Assembly: GCF_032854445.1 (NCBI RefSeq)
Contig: NC_088300.1
Location: 37,166,458-37,230,457 of the forward strand
DNA: 64,000 nucleotides
Direction: 5' to 3'
From: Liolophura sinensis
Lineage: Eukaryota; Mollusca; Polyplacophora; Chitonida; Chitonidae
This document shows positions 23,230 to 43,380 of the stretch, piece by piece. Each line of letters begins with the position of its first letter. Positions within the stretch are counted from its first letter, which is position 1. Under the pieces are notes generated by a model. That model saw nothing but the letters and a program-made list of their open reading frames with translations, was not told the origin of the DNA and made no database searches. A program made the translations under genes and the position numbers.

Positions 23230-25749
23230 AATCTGTAAATTTGGTGGCGGCAGGCTTTTTCGGCAGCCATTGCCTGAAGCCATCCCTGGCTCTTTCCTTG
23301 TACATGCTGTAAGAGTTTCTCAACATGGATTTGCTTTCCTGTGGGCGATACATCTGCCTGGATTGGTTTCGACTCCAGTACATAGGAAAGAAGGTGTTCT
23401 CATCTTGTTTCACACATCCTGGTGGAAAATTGAAAAAGGACACATGATTTTGGTATTTCGTTTACATGTATTTTACCATTATGAAATGGTTTCCAGGTTT
23501 ATAGGCATAGGATAATGGAGTGCCTGAGGTAAATTACTGATCGTTGGCAACTTGTCGTAGCCAAATTCACACGAACAGTTGGAGTGAGGGAACACAAAAA
23601 TTCTTTCTCCCTGTCCAAGGTTGGGATTGAGCCTGTGCGTGGCATTCTGTCAGCCACTACCTGCTTCCACTGAAATTTGATACATGATACATAATGCCAG
23701 AGCTATAGTGAAATCAAATGTCATGATGTAAAACTCATGCAGATGTAAAACATCATGTGTGGCATACAAAGGCTAATGGCCTCAACTGCTGCAGTAAGAC
23801 TGAGCAGATATTACAACATTCAAAGACGCATCATTTATTTATATACATCTATCAATTATGCCGCTAGGGTGGCCTAATAGTTAGAGCGTCCATGATCAAA
23901 CTCGGGTCCGGTCATAGCCAAGACTTTAAAAACGGTACTCGCTTAGGGCCCAGCAATGACAGGATAGAGGAACGAAATGGGTATACTCTGACTGAGTGGG
24001 GTGTCAAGTCTTTGGCATGGTACTTCTGTGGTGGCAGCACTTTGGCTCGCCCTGCCACAAGAAGACATAGTACATGTACACAGACCTTATTAATGACTCC
24101 CCCTCGTCATAATATTGAAAAAGTCTGACATTAAACCCGAAGCATACATACATATATACATACATACATATCTATTAATCAGATGTATACTTCCAGCGAT
24201 GCAGGGAGAATGTGCCATAGGATGATGACAGATTCATCCAGCAATGCCCACTGACCTACACACATGTCATGCATGTCTTCAGGAGAACAGTGAGGATATG
24301 GCACTTTAATGCTGATCAGGATCTCAGTTATACCACTTTATTAGTGTTAGTAAACCTGAGTATCTTACCATCTATCCAACACATAAGGTTGCCTGAGCTG
24401 TTGATGACAGACTTGACATGTTTCCACGGAGCCCCATGACTTCCCATGCGAAATCTGACGAACACACAGGACATTCTTCAATATCCAAATTATAGTTACA
24501 TTCTGTCATTTCAAGAAATAATGCTACTGTATTTATATAGATGATCAGGGCTTCATACTGTAATAAAGAACGTTTCACTTTGACTTACAACAATTATAGC
24601 CACGATCACTTTTATGACAAGAGAAAGCTAAAATGCCCTGGCAGGTAAGACCTCTGTCAATGACAAGCTTTCTCACATGTGACAAACAGATGCATCAGAA
24701 CAGCCATACAAACTCCATTGAAATCTTACTGACACCGGGTTCACGGGACCAGTAGAGGTCGTGGAATCTCCTGAAATGCTACATAAAAAGATATCTACCT
24801 TGCTCAAATTAGATCTTTAAGAAGGCCTTTTTTCTCCCTTATTTTCATTTAATCTGTTCCTATTTTGGTGAACACTTGACAGACGTTAACAAATTTTTTA
24901 CACAGACATAGAATCTACTCATTAATACTTACACAGGTTCTGTTACAGATTTGCTCCTTGTTTTCGGGACAAATATTTGCTGGTCATCTTCATAAGCCTC
25001 ATGTTCTGGCAAGGATACTTTGTTATGATCATCTGTCAAATACTGTCCACGTTGAAAATCCTGATCTGGGCTATACACCAAATGGTTTGCAGGTCTATAT
25101 CCAGACTGGTTGGGTGGTCCATATGCTAATTGGCCGGGTGGTCTGTATGCTAATTGGCCGGGTGGCCTGTATGCTAATTGGATGGGTAATTTGCAAACTG
25201 ATTGGCTGTAAAGTGATGTGTCACAAGGTCCATATGCTAGTTGACCATGTTGACTTGCTGGTCTTCTGTATGGCAACGTTGCTGGTACATTGTTTGTCTG
25301 CAAAATAAAAACAAGCAATATTTTGACCTTGTTACTTCATAAATAACAGTTTTAAAGTGATTTGAAATCTGAGATCACTTCATGATCCATGCAGGGTCTT
25401 TCTTTCCTTATACAGGGTGACATCAAGAGCCATTTTAGTTCCAGAAATCAGTTGGGCTCCCAAACCAATCAAGCTGTACTAAAACTAACAAATAAATTGA
25501 ACAAAAATATGATGGTTTACCAATATAAAATTAAGTTTTCATACAATTTTCTTTCATTCACCGACTTAAAAGCTCACAGAAAGCACCATTTTGAGTTGAA
25601 TCTGATAAAATATCTTTGCAAAGTCATGACGTCACCTTTAAAGTTTGGGATCAGAACCTTTAATATATACCTGTGTAGGCCTATATGGATGTTCCTTGCC
25701 GAGTTCCAAGCCTCTGAGAGCCACCTCACGCTCGTAACTGTTTGGCAAA
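23230..25749 (-). CDS. Unidentified multi-exon gene (partial, 4 exons)
   Basis: Four minus-strand exons join in phase: 25671-25749, 24933-25297, 24369-24454 and 23230-23418. Acceptors are ACCTTTAG, TTTTGCAG, TTCGTCAG and CCACCAG; donors are GTATAT, GTAAGT, GTAAGA and GTAAGT. They encode about 239 residues. Exon order gives PNSYEREVALRGLELGKEHP, then a Pro/Tyr/Gln-rich section with repeats of QLAYRPPG (five loose copies), an acidic patch (EHEAYEDDQQ), the motif GAPWKHVKSVINSSGNLMCW IDG, and a basic segment (FPMYWSRNQSRQMYRPQESK, RARDGFRQWLPKKP). Both ends are missing: the first exon starts mid-codon and the last ends at a donor. I do not recognise the family, so no function is offered. The repeat section looks disordered, and the two 3' exons look more ordered. 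Confidence 0.6.
23866..24150 (+). repeat. tRNA-derived SINE, family 3, plus strand
   Basis: The tRNA-like head is GGTGGCCTAATAGTTAGAGC. The body includes GACTGAGTGGGGTGTCAAGT and GCCCTGCCACAAGAAGACAT. The 3' end is TCGTCATAATATTGAAAAAG followed by TTAAACCCGAAGC and CATA repeats. It is in the unknown gene's last visible intron, antisense to it. Confidence 0.8.
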
Positions 25750-25792
25750 CTAAAGGTAAAGTAAAGAACACATTAATTCATGAACAGAAATT

Positions 25793-25923
25793 TATTTATT
25801 TATTTATTTGATAGGTCTTTTACACCGTGCTCAAGAGTATTTCACTTATATATGGGACATCCAAATAGGAAGGCAGCATGAGCTGGACTTAAAGCCACTG
25901 CGGCCACATTGGTGAGAGACCTC
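25793..25923 (-). repeat. Internally deleted SINE (family 1), minus strand
   Basis: The tail TTTATTTATTTATTTGATAG and the 3' block are joined directly to the reversed head region (GCATGAGCTGGACTTAAAGC, CATTGGTGAGAGAC). The middle of the element is missing. Confidence 0.75.
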
Positions 25924-25969
25924 CATAAACATAAACAAACAACAAAATCACATGGTACCATCACAGTAT

Positions 25970-25992
25970 CCCCCCCCCCCCCCCCCCCCCCC
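25970..25992. repeat. Poly(C) run, 23 bases, with a second C-rich tract nearby
   Basis: An uninterrupted run of 23 C, followed by a second C-rich tract at 26025-26040. The complementary strand can form G-quadruplexes. Run length in an assembly is often unreliable. Confidence 0.85.
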
Positions 25993-27060
25993 GGTCCTCC
26001 AAAATTAAAGATGTGGGAACTAAGCCCCCCCCCCCTCCCCATCCTGAAATACTGTTGTTTTTTTTTATAGACCAAATGACATTGGCTAAGTGGTTTGAAT
26101 AAAAATGCTTAATACACAACATGCAGTTTATCCCGGATTTATCACATTTTTTTTTTTCCCAGAAAATAGCCTAAACTGTTTCTCCAGCGATATAAATAGT
26201 GAGAGCTTCTGGGGCCAACTACTTCTGCTGCCTCCCCCCACCCCCACTTCCCAAATTTTATAACGTTCCTTCGTTTCTGTGAACAAAATGTTACCTCAAA
26301 TACCGGGTACTTTGGGTAAAAACAACATCAAGTAATGTACATGTAATTTGAAATCATGTGTTTTTCTCATGCTATTGTTCTCTGAAATAAATTGTTCGTA
26401 TGGATATCAAACTGTAACAGAAGGACACTCGCAATGCAGTCAAATATTTAATCAGTTTTGGTTTATCTGGTGTTAGTCATTATAGCACATCACGTACCTG
26501 ACTGCCTTCTTTGCTATTTATGAGCATAGTGTACAACCGAATGAAATAAAAAAATGTATAAGATGAGTCATTTGCTCTGTCAAACCGGACCGGGAAAAAA
26601 AAGGAAAAGAAAAACAAAACACCTTGTGAATAATGTACATATGAAATGATGTATATTTTGCAATATGCACACTACAGTACTTCTCTTTTACTGTACAATA
26701 CAGTGTAATGGGGCTCTACAGGCAGTTCAGCTGTGAGCCAACAGCCTGCCATTGGTAGGCCAACAGTTCAACATGGCTCGTTAAGACGGAGTGGAATGAT
26801 TGTTTATGATTAAGTTATAACCTATCACTTCTTATGCCATATTTAATATCAATATCTTGTTTTCACACCACATAGCGGTACCTATAAGTATAAGTGGTGG
26901 CATTTTACAAGTGCATGTAATGATCAGTCACAATCATCAAGTGCACAGGTACAATGCATACATGTGCATGTACATGCATGTACTGACTTAAATTCATTTT
27001 CATTTCTTACCTAAACTTTTTTCACGTAAACTTCATTGGCAGGGTAATATATATTAAAGG

Positions 27061-27099
<39 letters not shown>

Positions 27100-30036
27100 C
27101 CCTGCAGTCAAACCAGGTGTAAGTGAAGTAAGCTCATTCAATTTATATTACATTTAGGCTTAGGCAACAGCGCCAGGGAGAGAAAGAGAGAGTTGGGAGT
27201 GAAGGAGAAGGAGCTGAAAAGGAAATCCTGAAATTATGAACAGAAGGGCTTAACATGTCATTGTCTTCATGAAGCATGCCAGCATCATATGAATTGGTAG
27301 CAATGCAATATGTCTAATTCATTCATCGTCATAAATACATGTACAATAACTTTCCAGACAAAATAATGGATAGAAAATAGCTGGCCTACATAGCTACCAA
27401 GTTCTTACTTTAATAGTATACATCATCAATTTTTTTTCACTGCCCAAAATGTACATGTATTTGATGGTTATTCGAGTCAGATACATTATGGTACATATGC
27501 ATGCATTAGATATGACCACTGTCATTACCACAACTAAAATATTGTTTTGAAAGGATTTGAAATAGGTCATAAATTTCCAGGTCTGACACCAAATATGCTA
27601 GGACTCTGACAATCCTATTAAAATGCAAAAATGTTACATATCCTTTCGAACTGATTTCCACATTAACTCATGACAGTCATTTTACTTTCCTTCTTTGTAT
27701 GAACTGGTCAGCCAGATTAAATCAATTTATCCTTTATGGTCATGCAATTTTGATCCTAAATCAGCAACATTAGTCCTAAATCAATAATTTTGTGCCTCAA
27801 AATGTATAATTGCAGTGATTGCTGATTGCAGGCCTGCTCTCTTGGTCCATGGCCAAAGCTGTCTGTCATCTCAGTACTTAATAAAGACACATCTTGAACA
27901 AAGCCCATAGATACAAACCTGCAGTGTTGTGAATACAAAAGGGTCGAGTAAACAGGAGTCTATTCTAGCAGCATGCATTATATAAAATCACTTTCTTATT
28001 GTCAGACATACATGTACATATGTGGGTGAATAGTGCATGGTTAAAAATGGGAACACAAAAAGCTGTGAAGGACACTGCATGCTTGCACTGGCCTGTAAAA
28101 TTACCAGATTTGTTCTGGTACAGATTTGACTGACTGCACACTATAATGCATGTAATGACTATCTGGACCTGGCTAATCAATTTATAATTTACATTTTACA
28201 CTACAGTGCATGCAAAATGGTGCCTGACAATTACTCCTAGTTAATTATGAAGGTTGTTCCATCACAACAAGGTTGGGCAAATACACAAATGGAATGAATA
28301 CATGTATGACTGTGATTTTACACCATAGCCAAAATACTGCATCGTGGCAAGCAGGCTTACATGGGTCAACACAGTTTTGACAGTTGGGTGAACACAAAAA
28401 TAAAAAGTTCCATACAAAAAGCAAGAATCTACTGCATTTCCCCTGAAGTTTGATATGTAAAAAATGCACTGTCAGGAGCATATAAACTAAAGGCCTTAAA
28501 ATGATACTTTTCATTCCAAAGCTGAAGATTTTTGATAAGAAATTATGAAGTGCTAAACTTAAGCTGAAATACAGCACTTGTAAAAACAAAACGTGGAAAT
28601 ATTTCTCTCATAGTACTTTGGCTTGCCAATCTAACAGCTACATGTATAAATGGTGATTCCTGTATCAATATAAAACAGCTGAAACAACAACCTGAAAATC
28701 TTTATATCTGCTGGGGCAAATTACCAAGAGTAGGAATATTCTCGTGAACTTCAAACAAAACTCATTGCTAAAGTTTGCAAGACAAACCTTTTCATGGAAT
28801 GTTTCCACCAGTGATGTCCCTTAATCCTTTCCAGACAAACTTGTTCCACATTAATAACTAGGTTTTCCCATTAAGTTTAAAACATTACATACAATATTTA
28901 CATTCATATTTTCAGGTTTTTGACAGGTATACATTTTTGCTAAAAGGCCCTAAAAGAGTAGAATATTTGCACAAATCAAACGTTGAGGCTGGTAAATATC
29001 AGAAATTGTCGAAAATAGACCTCAAAGTTTAATTTAACTGAACTACTGTCAACAATAAGAGAAAATTAGTTAGCTGTAAAGATTTCAGAAAAGCTTTTGA
29101 CATCATGTTAAGTTTTTTATAATAATCTTAAAGAAGTATAATTTTGATGCTTTGAAATTGGCAGGCGTTAAAAAAAGATTCATATATAACATATATATAC
29201 TTATATTTAAAGGCCATCTATCATTCAAAAAGCAATTTATACTAATATAAAAATGGAAATAGACAGTAAATTATTTATTGCATATTAAATGATAAACAAG
29301 CTGATACTTACTGATCATAGTACTGTTCAAAGGAAGTCTTAGTTCTTGGGGTGAATGTAGTCATATTTCTTGTGTACTTTGACAAGCAATTGTTCTTCTA
29401 CATGTACTTTCACTAAAATGCTAAGTTCCACAGGGAATGGCATAAAATGTTTGTGAATCCTACTGCCCACGAGTGCACATTAAGTATTACAGTCCTAATA
29501 AATAACTGAGTGTTATATCACTGTTGACACAATCTATACAGGGCTTAGCAAACAAGGACTGCCGGCGCTGTTAGACGACACAAACACCAGAGGACGTTGG
29601 CTACAGGTAAAGCTGTTCACAGTGCTGGACAGGTAAAAATACAGGGGCGACCAGCTCAGTGGCTGTGGCAGGCTGTGACAATCAGCAAACAGAAATCCAC
29701 ACCACACCAAACTTCCCTCTGAACAAATAACTACCAGACTTTGTTAACTGCTCTCCCTGCAGTGCCGGCTGTACTACCACAGATCAGTTTAGACTTGTTG
29801 GATCGCCTCCAAAGCTAGGATAATATCCTGCTTTCCTGCTTATCTACTTGAACTTAGCTGACAGAGGCTTCACGCAAATTAGGATACTTCATTTTACATT
29901 TACAGTTTGAAACAATGATTTAATTTTCACCCAGAGATTGCGATCGAAAGGTGCAATCTGATTGGTCAAATGTCTCCAATAAACCGAAACAACTAAACCA
30001 CGCCCACGTACGACTATTTTCGTTCTAGGAAGGGAA
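25993..30036. other. Long stretch without recognised genes
   Basis: AT-rich sequence that may be intron or upstream flank of the unknown minus-strand gene. It contains the AT palindrome at 27039-27105. I found no exon with paired splice sites that extends the unknown gene in phase. Short open frames at 27756-27938 and 28245-28589 lack support. Confidence 0.3.
27039..27105. repeat. Palindrome with (AT)n core
   Basis: The 16-bp perfect arms GCAGGGTAATATATAT (27039-27054) and ATATATATTACCCTGC (27090-27105) enclose a long AT run. It can extrude as a cruciform. The GC-containing arm ends mean it is more than a plain AT microsatellite. Confidence 0.8.
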
Positions 30037-30369
30037 TTAAAAAACTGAAGCCACGTTATGTAAAATGACAAACATGTCTGCTTTCGTTTGTGTTATCTTC
30101 ACACACTGGAGTATGAATACAAATTCTGAGGACAGTCTGGCAGAAATCAAGGCTGCTATAAACGGTGTGGTTCCCCAGCAATGAGTTTGATCAACCTGTC
30201 CCGTTGACTTCGGCAGATGTATATCCGCTGCGAGTGATGCCGCCGAAACTGAACTATCCAGTTTACTCAAAATCCCCCAAGAACTGATGTCTAAAAAAAA
30301 CGGTTTTCCTCCTACAATAGATATACTGACATACATGTATATTCCAAATGTTACAACTAAACGCGCCAT
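30037..30369 (-). CDS. Hypothetical 110-aa open frame (low support)
   Basis: It begins MARLVVTFGIYMYVSISIVG, a plausible signal peptide or membrane anchor, and continues through TGQVDQTHCWGTTPFIAALI. It lies in a locally CpG-richer area, such as GCCTGCGTTGCGCGTGGC at 30622-30639, as a promoter or first exon might. No family was recognised. It could be a first coding exon of a minus-strand gene, possibly the unknown one at 23230-25749, with the real end at an internal donor, or simply a chance frame. Confidence 0.2.
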   Translation of the reverse strand: MARLVVTFGIYMYVSISIVGGKPFFLDISSWGILSKLDSSVSAASLAADIHLPKSTGQVDQTHCWGTTPFIAALISARLSSEFVFILQCVKITQTKADMFVILHNVASVF

Positions 30370-30999
30370 GCAGCCGGCATAACCTCTGCATGCAACAACA
30401 ACATACCACCACCAGCACTACTACAGTTCTTGTACTGAGTAACTCACATTCACACTCCAAACATCTCTCCAAACGTTCCCTTCAAAGCGTTTCAGAACAA
30501 ATAAATTCAACAACTTCTGCATTTTCTGTACTGAGATTTCTCTTAGATTCCACAATCTGTTTGGCAACATAATAATTCTTTCAAAAACTACCCGCTGATG
30601 TAAACTTTTCTCTGTCATGTCGCCTGCGTTGCGCGTGGCTTTGATAGCGGTTTGATCGCCAATTTCATTGGCCGCCTGATTTTCCTTAATGGGCTTATAT
30701 TATTTTATTTCTTAAATTAAATCATTAGTGTTGACATATTTTTTAGTATTATTCGGGTATGAACGAATAAAAACTGCTGTGCAAACCTCTGTGTGAACCT
30801 CGTTTTTCTTCTCTCTAGCTGCTGTAAAATGCTCTAAGGGCGAAGCGCTAACGAAACTTATGTTCTAATTTAGCTGTGCAGCATAGGCCTGTGGCTACAT
30901 AGGCCATGGTCCGTTCATCAACATGTCAGTAGGACTGCTCGCCCCAACTAGAACTGCTCGTAGTTGTGCGGCTTCCAAGTCGTCTCTACACAAGTTTTT

Positions 31000-31152
31000 G
31001 TTTATTTATTTATTTACGTGAATGGTGTTTTATGCCGTACTCACGAAAATTTCACTTATATGACAGATGCCAGCATTTTGGTGGGAGGAAACCGGACAGA
31101 GTTCGGGGAAGACCCACGATCATCCTCATGTTGCGAGCAGACCTTCCCACGT
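31000..31152 (-). repeat. SINE 3' half (family 1), minus strand, with TSD
   Basis: Contains the tail, GGTGTTTTATGCCGTACTCA and GGTGGGAGGAAACCGGACAG. The direct repeat ACAAGTTTTT flanks it at 30990-30999 and 31153-31162. Confidence 0.85.
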
Positions 31153-31698
31153 ACAAGTTTTTTAAGCGTCTGCTTCAAAACAAATCTCTTAATACCAGTA
31201 TATACTCTCCCCACAACTGACCAATCAGATCTATGGATTCTATGTTCTGTCAAAAAATAAAACAGGATTTCTGACAGGAGTCTACAGTTATGTAATCTAT
31301 GACAATGAATTCGTTAGGGCAGAAGGCCTTGGCAAACGAGTACAAATTAGTGAAAGTGCAGGTGTCTTAATGTTCTACCTAACTTACACAGGGGCGGCAT
31401 GTCGACAACCAAGTTTCTCACTCCCAACGAAATAAAAACGCCTCAAAAGTGAACGATAAATTGTAATGGTCTCCATACTTAAAACCTGATTTTTAGCAAT
31501 GAATTTGGTAAAATCTGTCCCCTATTCGCCGTTTTGCTTTGTCCAGTCACAGAATGCTTACAACAACAACATACAGTCGATCGACTAAGGTAAAAATTAA
31601 CAAGAGTGAGAACTTAATAGCTGTGATACGCAGTTTTGATGCAAAATGAAAAAAAATTGTCAAACAAAAATTAATCTTAACAAGAATAGGCTTCCTGC

Positions 31699-32035
31699 TT
31701 CATATTTATTTATATATTTGACTAGTGTTTTACGTCATACTCAAGAATATTTCACTTATATGACTGCGACCAGTATTACATTTGATAGACCCAAAATATG
31801 TACCAACCACGAGCATCTCACATAGGCAATGTCATTGTTCTTTATGACTGTCTGCACATTAGTTTTTAAGATGTAAGGAAATTACAAATATTTATTTATT
31901 TGATCGGTGTTTATGTCAAATTTCTCTTATACAACGGCGGCCAGCATCATGTAGGAAACCGGACAAAGGCAAACCCATGACCATGCAAAGGTTGCTGACA
32001 GACCTTCGCCACATACATCCAGGGAGGAAGCCAAG
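31699..32035 (-). repeat. Two diverged SINE fragments (family 1), minus strand
   Basis: At 31699-31780 there is a short tail piece with ACTCAAGAATATTTCACTTA. At 31889-32035 there is a longer, eroded copy with ACGGCGGCCAGCATCATG and GGTTGCTGACAGACCTTCG. Confidence 0.75.
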
Positions 32036-32920
32036 TATTTCATTTTTAATAAGGCGAGTTATGTCGTGTCAAATGTAATAGGTGTCACTAGTATATGGTC
32101 CATTTTTGCAATCTACACACCTGCAGAGTCGGATCAGCTGCCTACTTCTGATTTCACACAATCTGCATCACTCTCTGCCAGTGAGTTCTGCCCAAGCGCA
32201 AAGCACACTTATAAATGCCTTATACAGTACCAAAACAGTTCACATTTGTATTATTTTTACATCCCTGTTATGAACATGTGTAGCTACATCTGTTTAAGTC
32301 ATTAATGGCATTTTCACTGAAGCAGGGCTTTAAAGGGCCACGACCTTACCAACAGAGGCTGTATCTTAACCTGGGATATCATTGTTCAAGACTCAAAAGC
32401 GAGGAAACTTCTAGCAGAAAATATTCCCATTGGGCATCAAGGGTCCTAAAATCACATGAAGACTAATAATTCTGTCCACTTCGTGACTGGTTCGCAAAGT
32501 CTCATTACCAACAGTGACTGGTTTGCAATGCCTAATTACCGACCAATACCTATTTATTTTGCTGTTGCCATACTCATAAAGTTCTCACATGCATAATGGC
32601 GCTCAGTTTCCAGATGACAGAAACTGGAGTACCTGAAATAAACCAGGATGAAATTTCCCACATACAGACGTGTAAACTTTATTGGTGGAAAACAAGTGGT
32701 CTTCAATCAATATCAGAGCGTGCAAATCACTCCCACAATCCTACTTATTGCCCCACAAATGATGAGAGCTGGGGGATTCTAGGAATTTCGTCCATGGCAG
32801 GTATTGAACTAAGATCTCCAGTGCCTCAGGATTGCAGATGTTATTACCGTTAATTAATACTACAATGACAAAATTATTATTCAAGCAGAGTCAAACATGG
32901 AAAATGGTAACATCTTTGAA
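32036..32920. other. Downstream flank of PSMA6 with a possible old repeat
   Basis: No gene was recognised. At 32620-32850 the phrasing (TTATTGGTGGAAAACAAGTG, GGCAGGTATTGAACTAAG) resembles an eroded tRNA-derived repeat on the minus strand, but I cannot delimit it. Confidence 0.3.
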
Positions 32921-32922
32921 TT

Positions 32923-32928
32923 TTTATT
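32923..32928 (-). terminator. Candidate PSMA6 poly(A) signal
   Basis: First AATAAA on the minus strand after the PSMA6 stop that I noticed. It would give a 3' UTR of about 305 nt. Confidence 0.4.
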
Positions 32929-33230
32929 GATAAGCATTCACTGGAGTGAAATGACAAGATGACAACCTAAGCCTTTTTATGCTGCTACCAAATGTTACAA
33001 GCCGACAAACTTGGCCAAACAGGACCAGTGTTGACTATATACGTGACATCTCAGGCTCTCGGCCGAGAACAAGAAACTTCTTAATGTTGGCTAGACTTGG
33101 CCATCAGTCATGGTCACAGAATAGCACTGAACATTTGACAGGTATACATAAATTATTCAATGATTCTTCAGCTCACAGCTTCAGACCTGGAGTGCATTTG
33201 AAGAGATACTTCACATGGTGATCATGGCAC

Positions 33231-41435
<8,205 letters not shown>

Positions 41436-41835
41436 GTGAGTATGCTGTAAGTCACATTATTACCTTTACTAGTGTTATGTAGTGATAATTACTAGGCGGC
41501 GCAGGGTTTCGGCCTTAGCCTTTTCCCGTACAACCTGTGTCGGGTCAAGGGGTTGAAAACTCGTGTTTACAAGTAGGCCTACTCTTGTAGGCTGCTCTCT
41601 CACATTTCCTTAGGCCAAGTTCAACCATGGAGGTGGAATATATTCTACTTACATACTTGAATTAAACTAAATTAAATTTATGTATTTATTTAATTGTTGT
41701 CTTTAAGTCATACAAAACCACTGCCAGCATTTTGGTTGGAGGAAACCCAATTAAATTAACAAAGTGACAATGGTGACTATTTCAACGGTCACCGGATGTT
41801 AATTTTGACGCTCTGCGAGCGAAGGACTTCACTCA

Positions 41836-41979
41836 GTTGATTTATTTGATTGGTGTTTTACGCCGTACTCAAGAATATTTCACTTATACGACGGCAGCCA
41901 GCATTATGGTGGGAGGAAACTGGACAGAGCCCACGGGAAACCTGCGACCATCCGCAGGCGGCTTACAGACCTTCCTACT
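41836..41979 (-). repeat. SINE 3' half (family 1), minus strand, with TSD
   Basis: Plus-strand reading: GTTGATTTATTTGATTGG, TTTTACGCCGTACTCAAG, ACGACGGCAGCCAGCATTAT. The 11-bp direct repeat GACTTCACTCA flanks it at 41825-41835 and 41980-41990. A more eroded relative precedes it near 41680-41750. Confidence 0.88.
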
Positions 41980-42929
41980 GACTTCACTCAATGGAGTGAC
42001 GGGAATTCGACCTTGTGCTCCCCTGCATGCGCCATTTGGATGTGGGTGGGTGTTTTAAACTTGAAACAAATGGCACATTACCAGATCATTGTATGGTATC
42101 CATTGACCCGAATAACCCAGGGTTGATGTGAACGAAGTATTGAGAATAAGGACCAGTGAAGGCTAAGCCAATAGCCACATCTTGTGAGAACCCTTGTACA
42201 ATTTGGTGATGCATAAAAAGCCTGACAATGCAAAAAACTAACATTCTTTTGCACTATATCATGTAAATGCTTATTTGGAATAACCATGTGGCCTATACAA
42301 TGTAACATCAGTTCTAGTCCGTACACTTTGTTGAGAACTACGAATCATCATTGATAGAAAGGAAGATCATATTTGGTTCACTAGACTTAGAATTTGCTTT
42401 CAATATGTCATATTGTTGATATGTGCATTCCACAAGTGAACATTGCATTGTGGGAGTCTTTGCATTGCCTCATGTGCTTGTTCTCTTGTTGGCCAATTTA
42501 GACCAGTGACGGATTTCCAGGTATAATTCCCAGGAGGTTTAAGTGTGTAGTCAAACTCATTTTTTTATTTGGCTGAACCAACTCAAAAATTCTCAAAAAT
42601 TTCTTTCGGTGGTATACAATATATGTATGTCCCTTCAAGGCACTGTGAGCAGTACTGACCTTTCCTCCCTTTCAATGTCTGCGGTTGGAACAACCCCTGC
42701 TGAACGCTATGACATTACTCTCGGACAACAGTGGTCGCATGAGAAAATTCATTGCATATGTGCTCGGATAGTCATGCAGTCGACATCTCAGTTCTTTGTG
42801 TATGCAGATTTGCTCAGATCATGTATCTAAATACTGTCAGCAATACCTGTATGTGTACATTAACAGCAGCACTAGGCACATAACAAGAGTAGATCCCTAA
42901 GTTTGTGGTGTCTTTCCTTATCTGTTCAG

Positions 42930-43157
42930 GGGGGCCTCTAGTGGTCAGTGTGATAGCGCAGCACAGTGACCCAGGAACCTCTCACCAACATGACCAGTGC
43001 TGAGAGTTCAAGTCCACCTCATGCAGGCTTTGCCTCTGGTCGTGTCAGAAATCTGTGGAAGGTCATGGGTTTCCTCCCACTATAACACTGACTGTGATGG
43101 TATAAGTGAAATACTCTTGAGTGTGGCATGAAACTCCCAATCAAATGAATAAGTAAA
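42930..43157 (+). repeat. Diverged full-length SINE (family 1)
   Basis: The head GGGGGGCCTCTAGTGGTCAG, the B-box GAGTTCAAGTCC and the tail TCAAATGAATAAGTAAAT are recognisable, with many substitutions and a shortened body. An older copy than those at 15560 or 45854. Confidence 0.8.
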
Positions 43158-43380
43158 TCCTTAGCTGTTCTGTGATTATTGATTAAAATTAAAATTATGT
43201 TTTACATATGGGTGTGAAAATTGACACTACGGCAACGGTTAAACTGGTGTTTATCCTGGTGTGCTCTTTTAGTTTTTACATCGGTGGGTTGTCTTGCTCA
43301 AAATACCACGAAAATCCAGATGCTGTGGTATATCCTAAGATCTTAAACAACTGCAATAAAGCCCCACTAAATTGCCCCCA

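Noticed and set aside
24372-24520. Longer alternative exon with ECPVCSSDF
   Set aside because: It needs a frame that ends at a stop before the donor. The frame giving KHVKSVINSSGNLMCW runs to a good donor and joins the next exon in phase.
24730-24780. Extra exon of the unknown gene (reading RFHDLYWSREPG)
   Set aside because: Acceptor and donor exist and it can join the upstream exon in phase, but its exit phase does not fit the well-supported 24369-24454 exon. Using it would need another acceptor for that exon.
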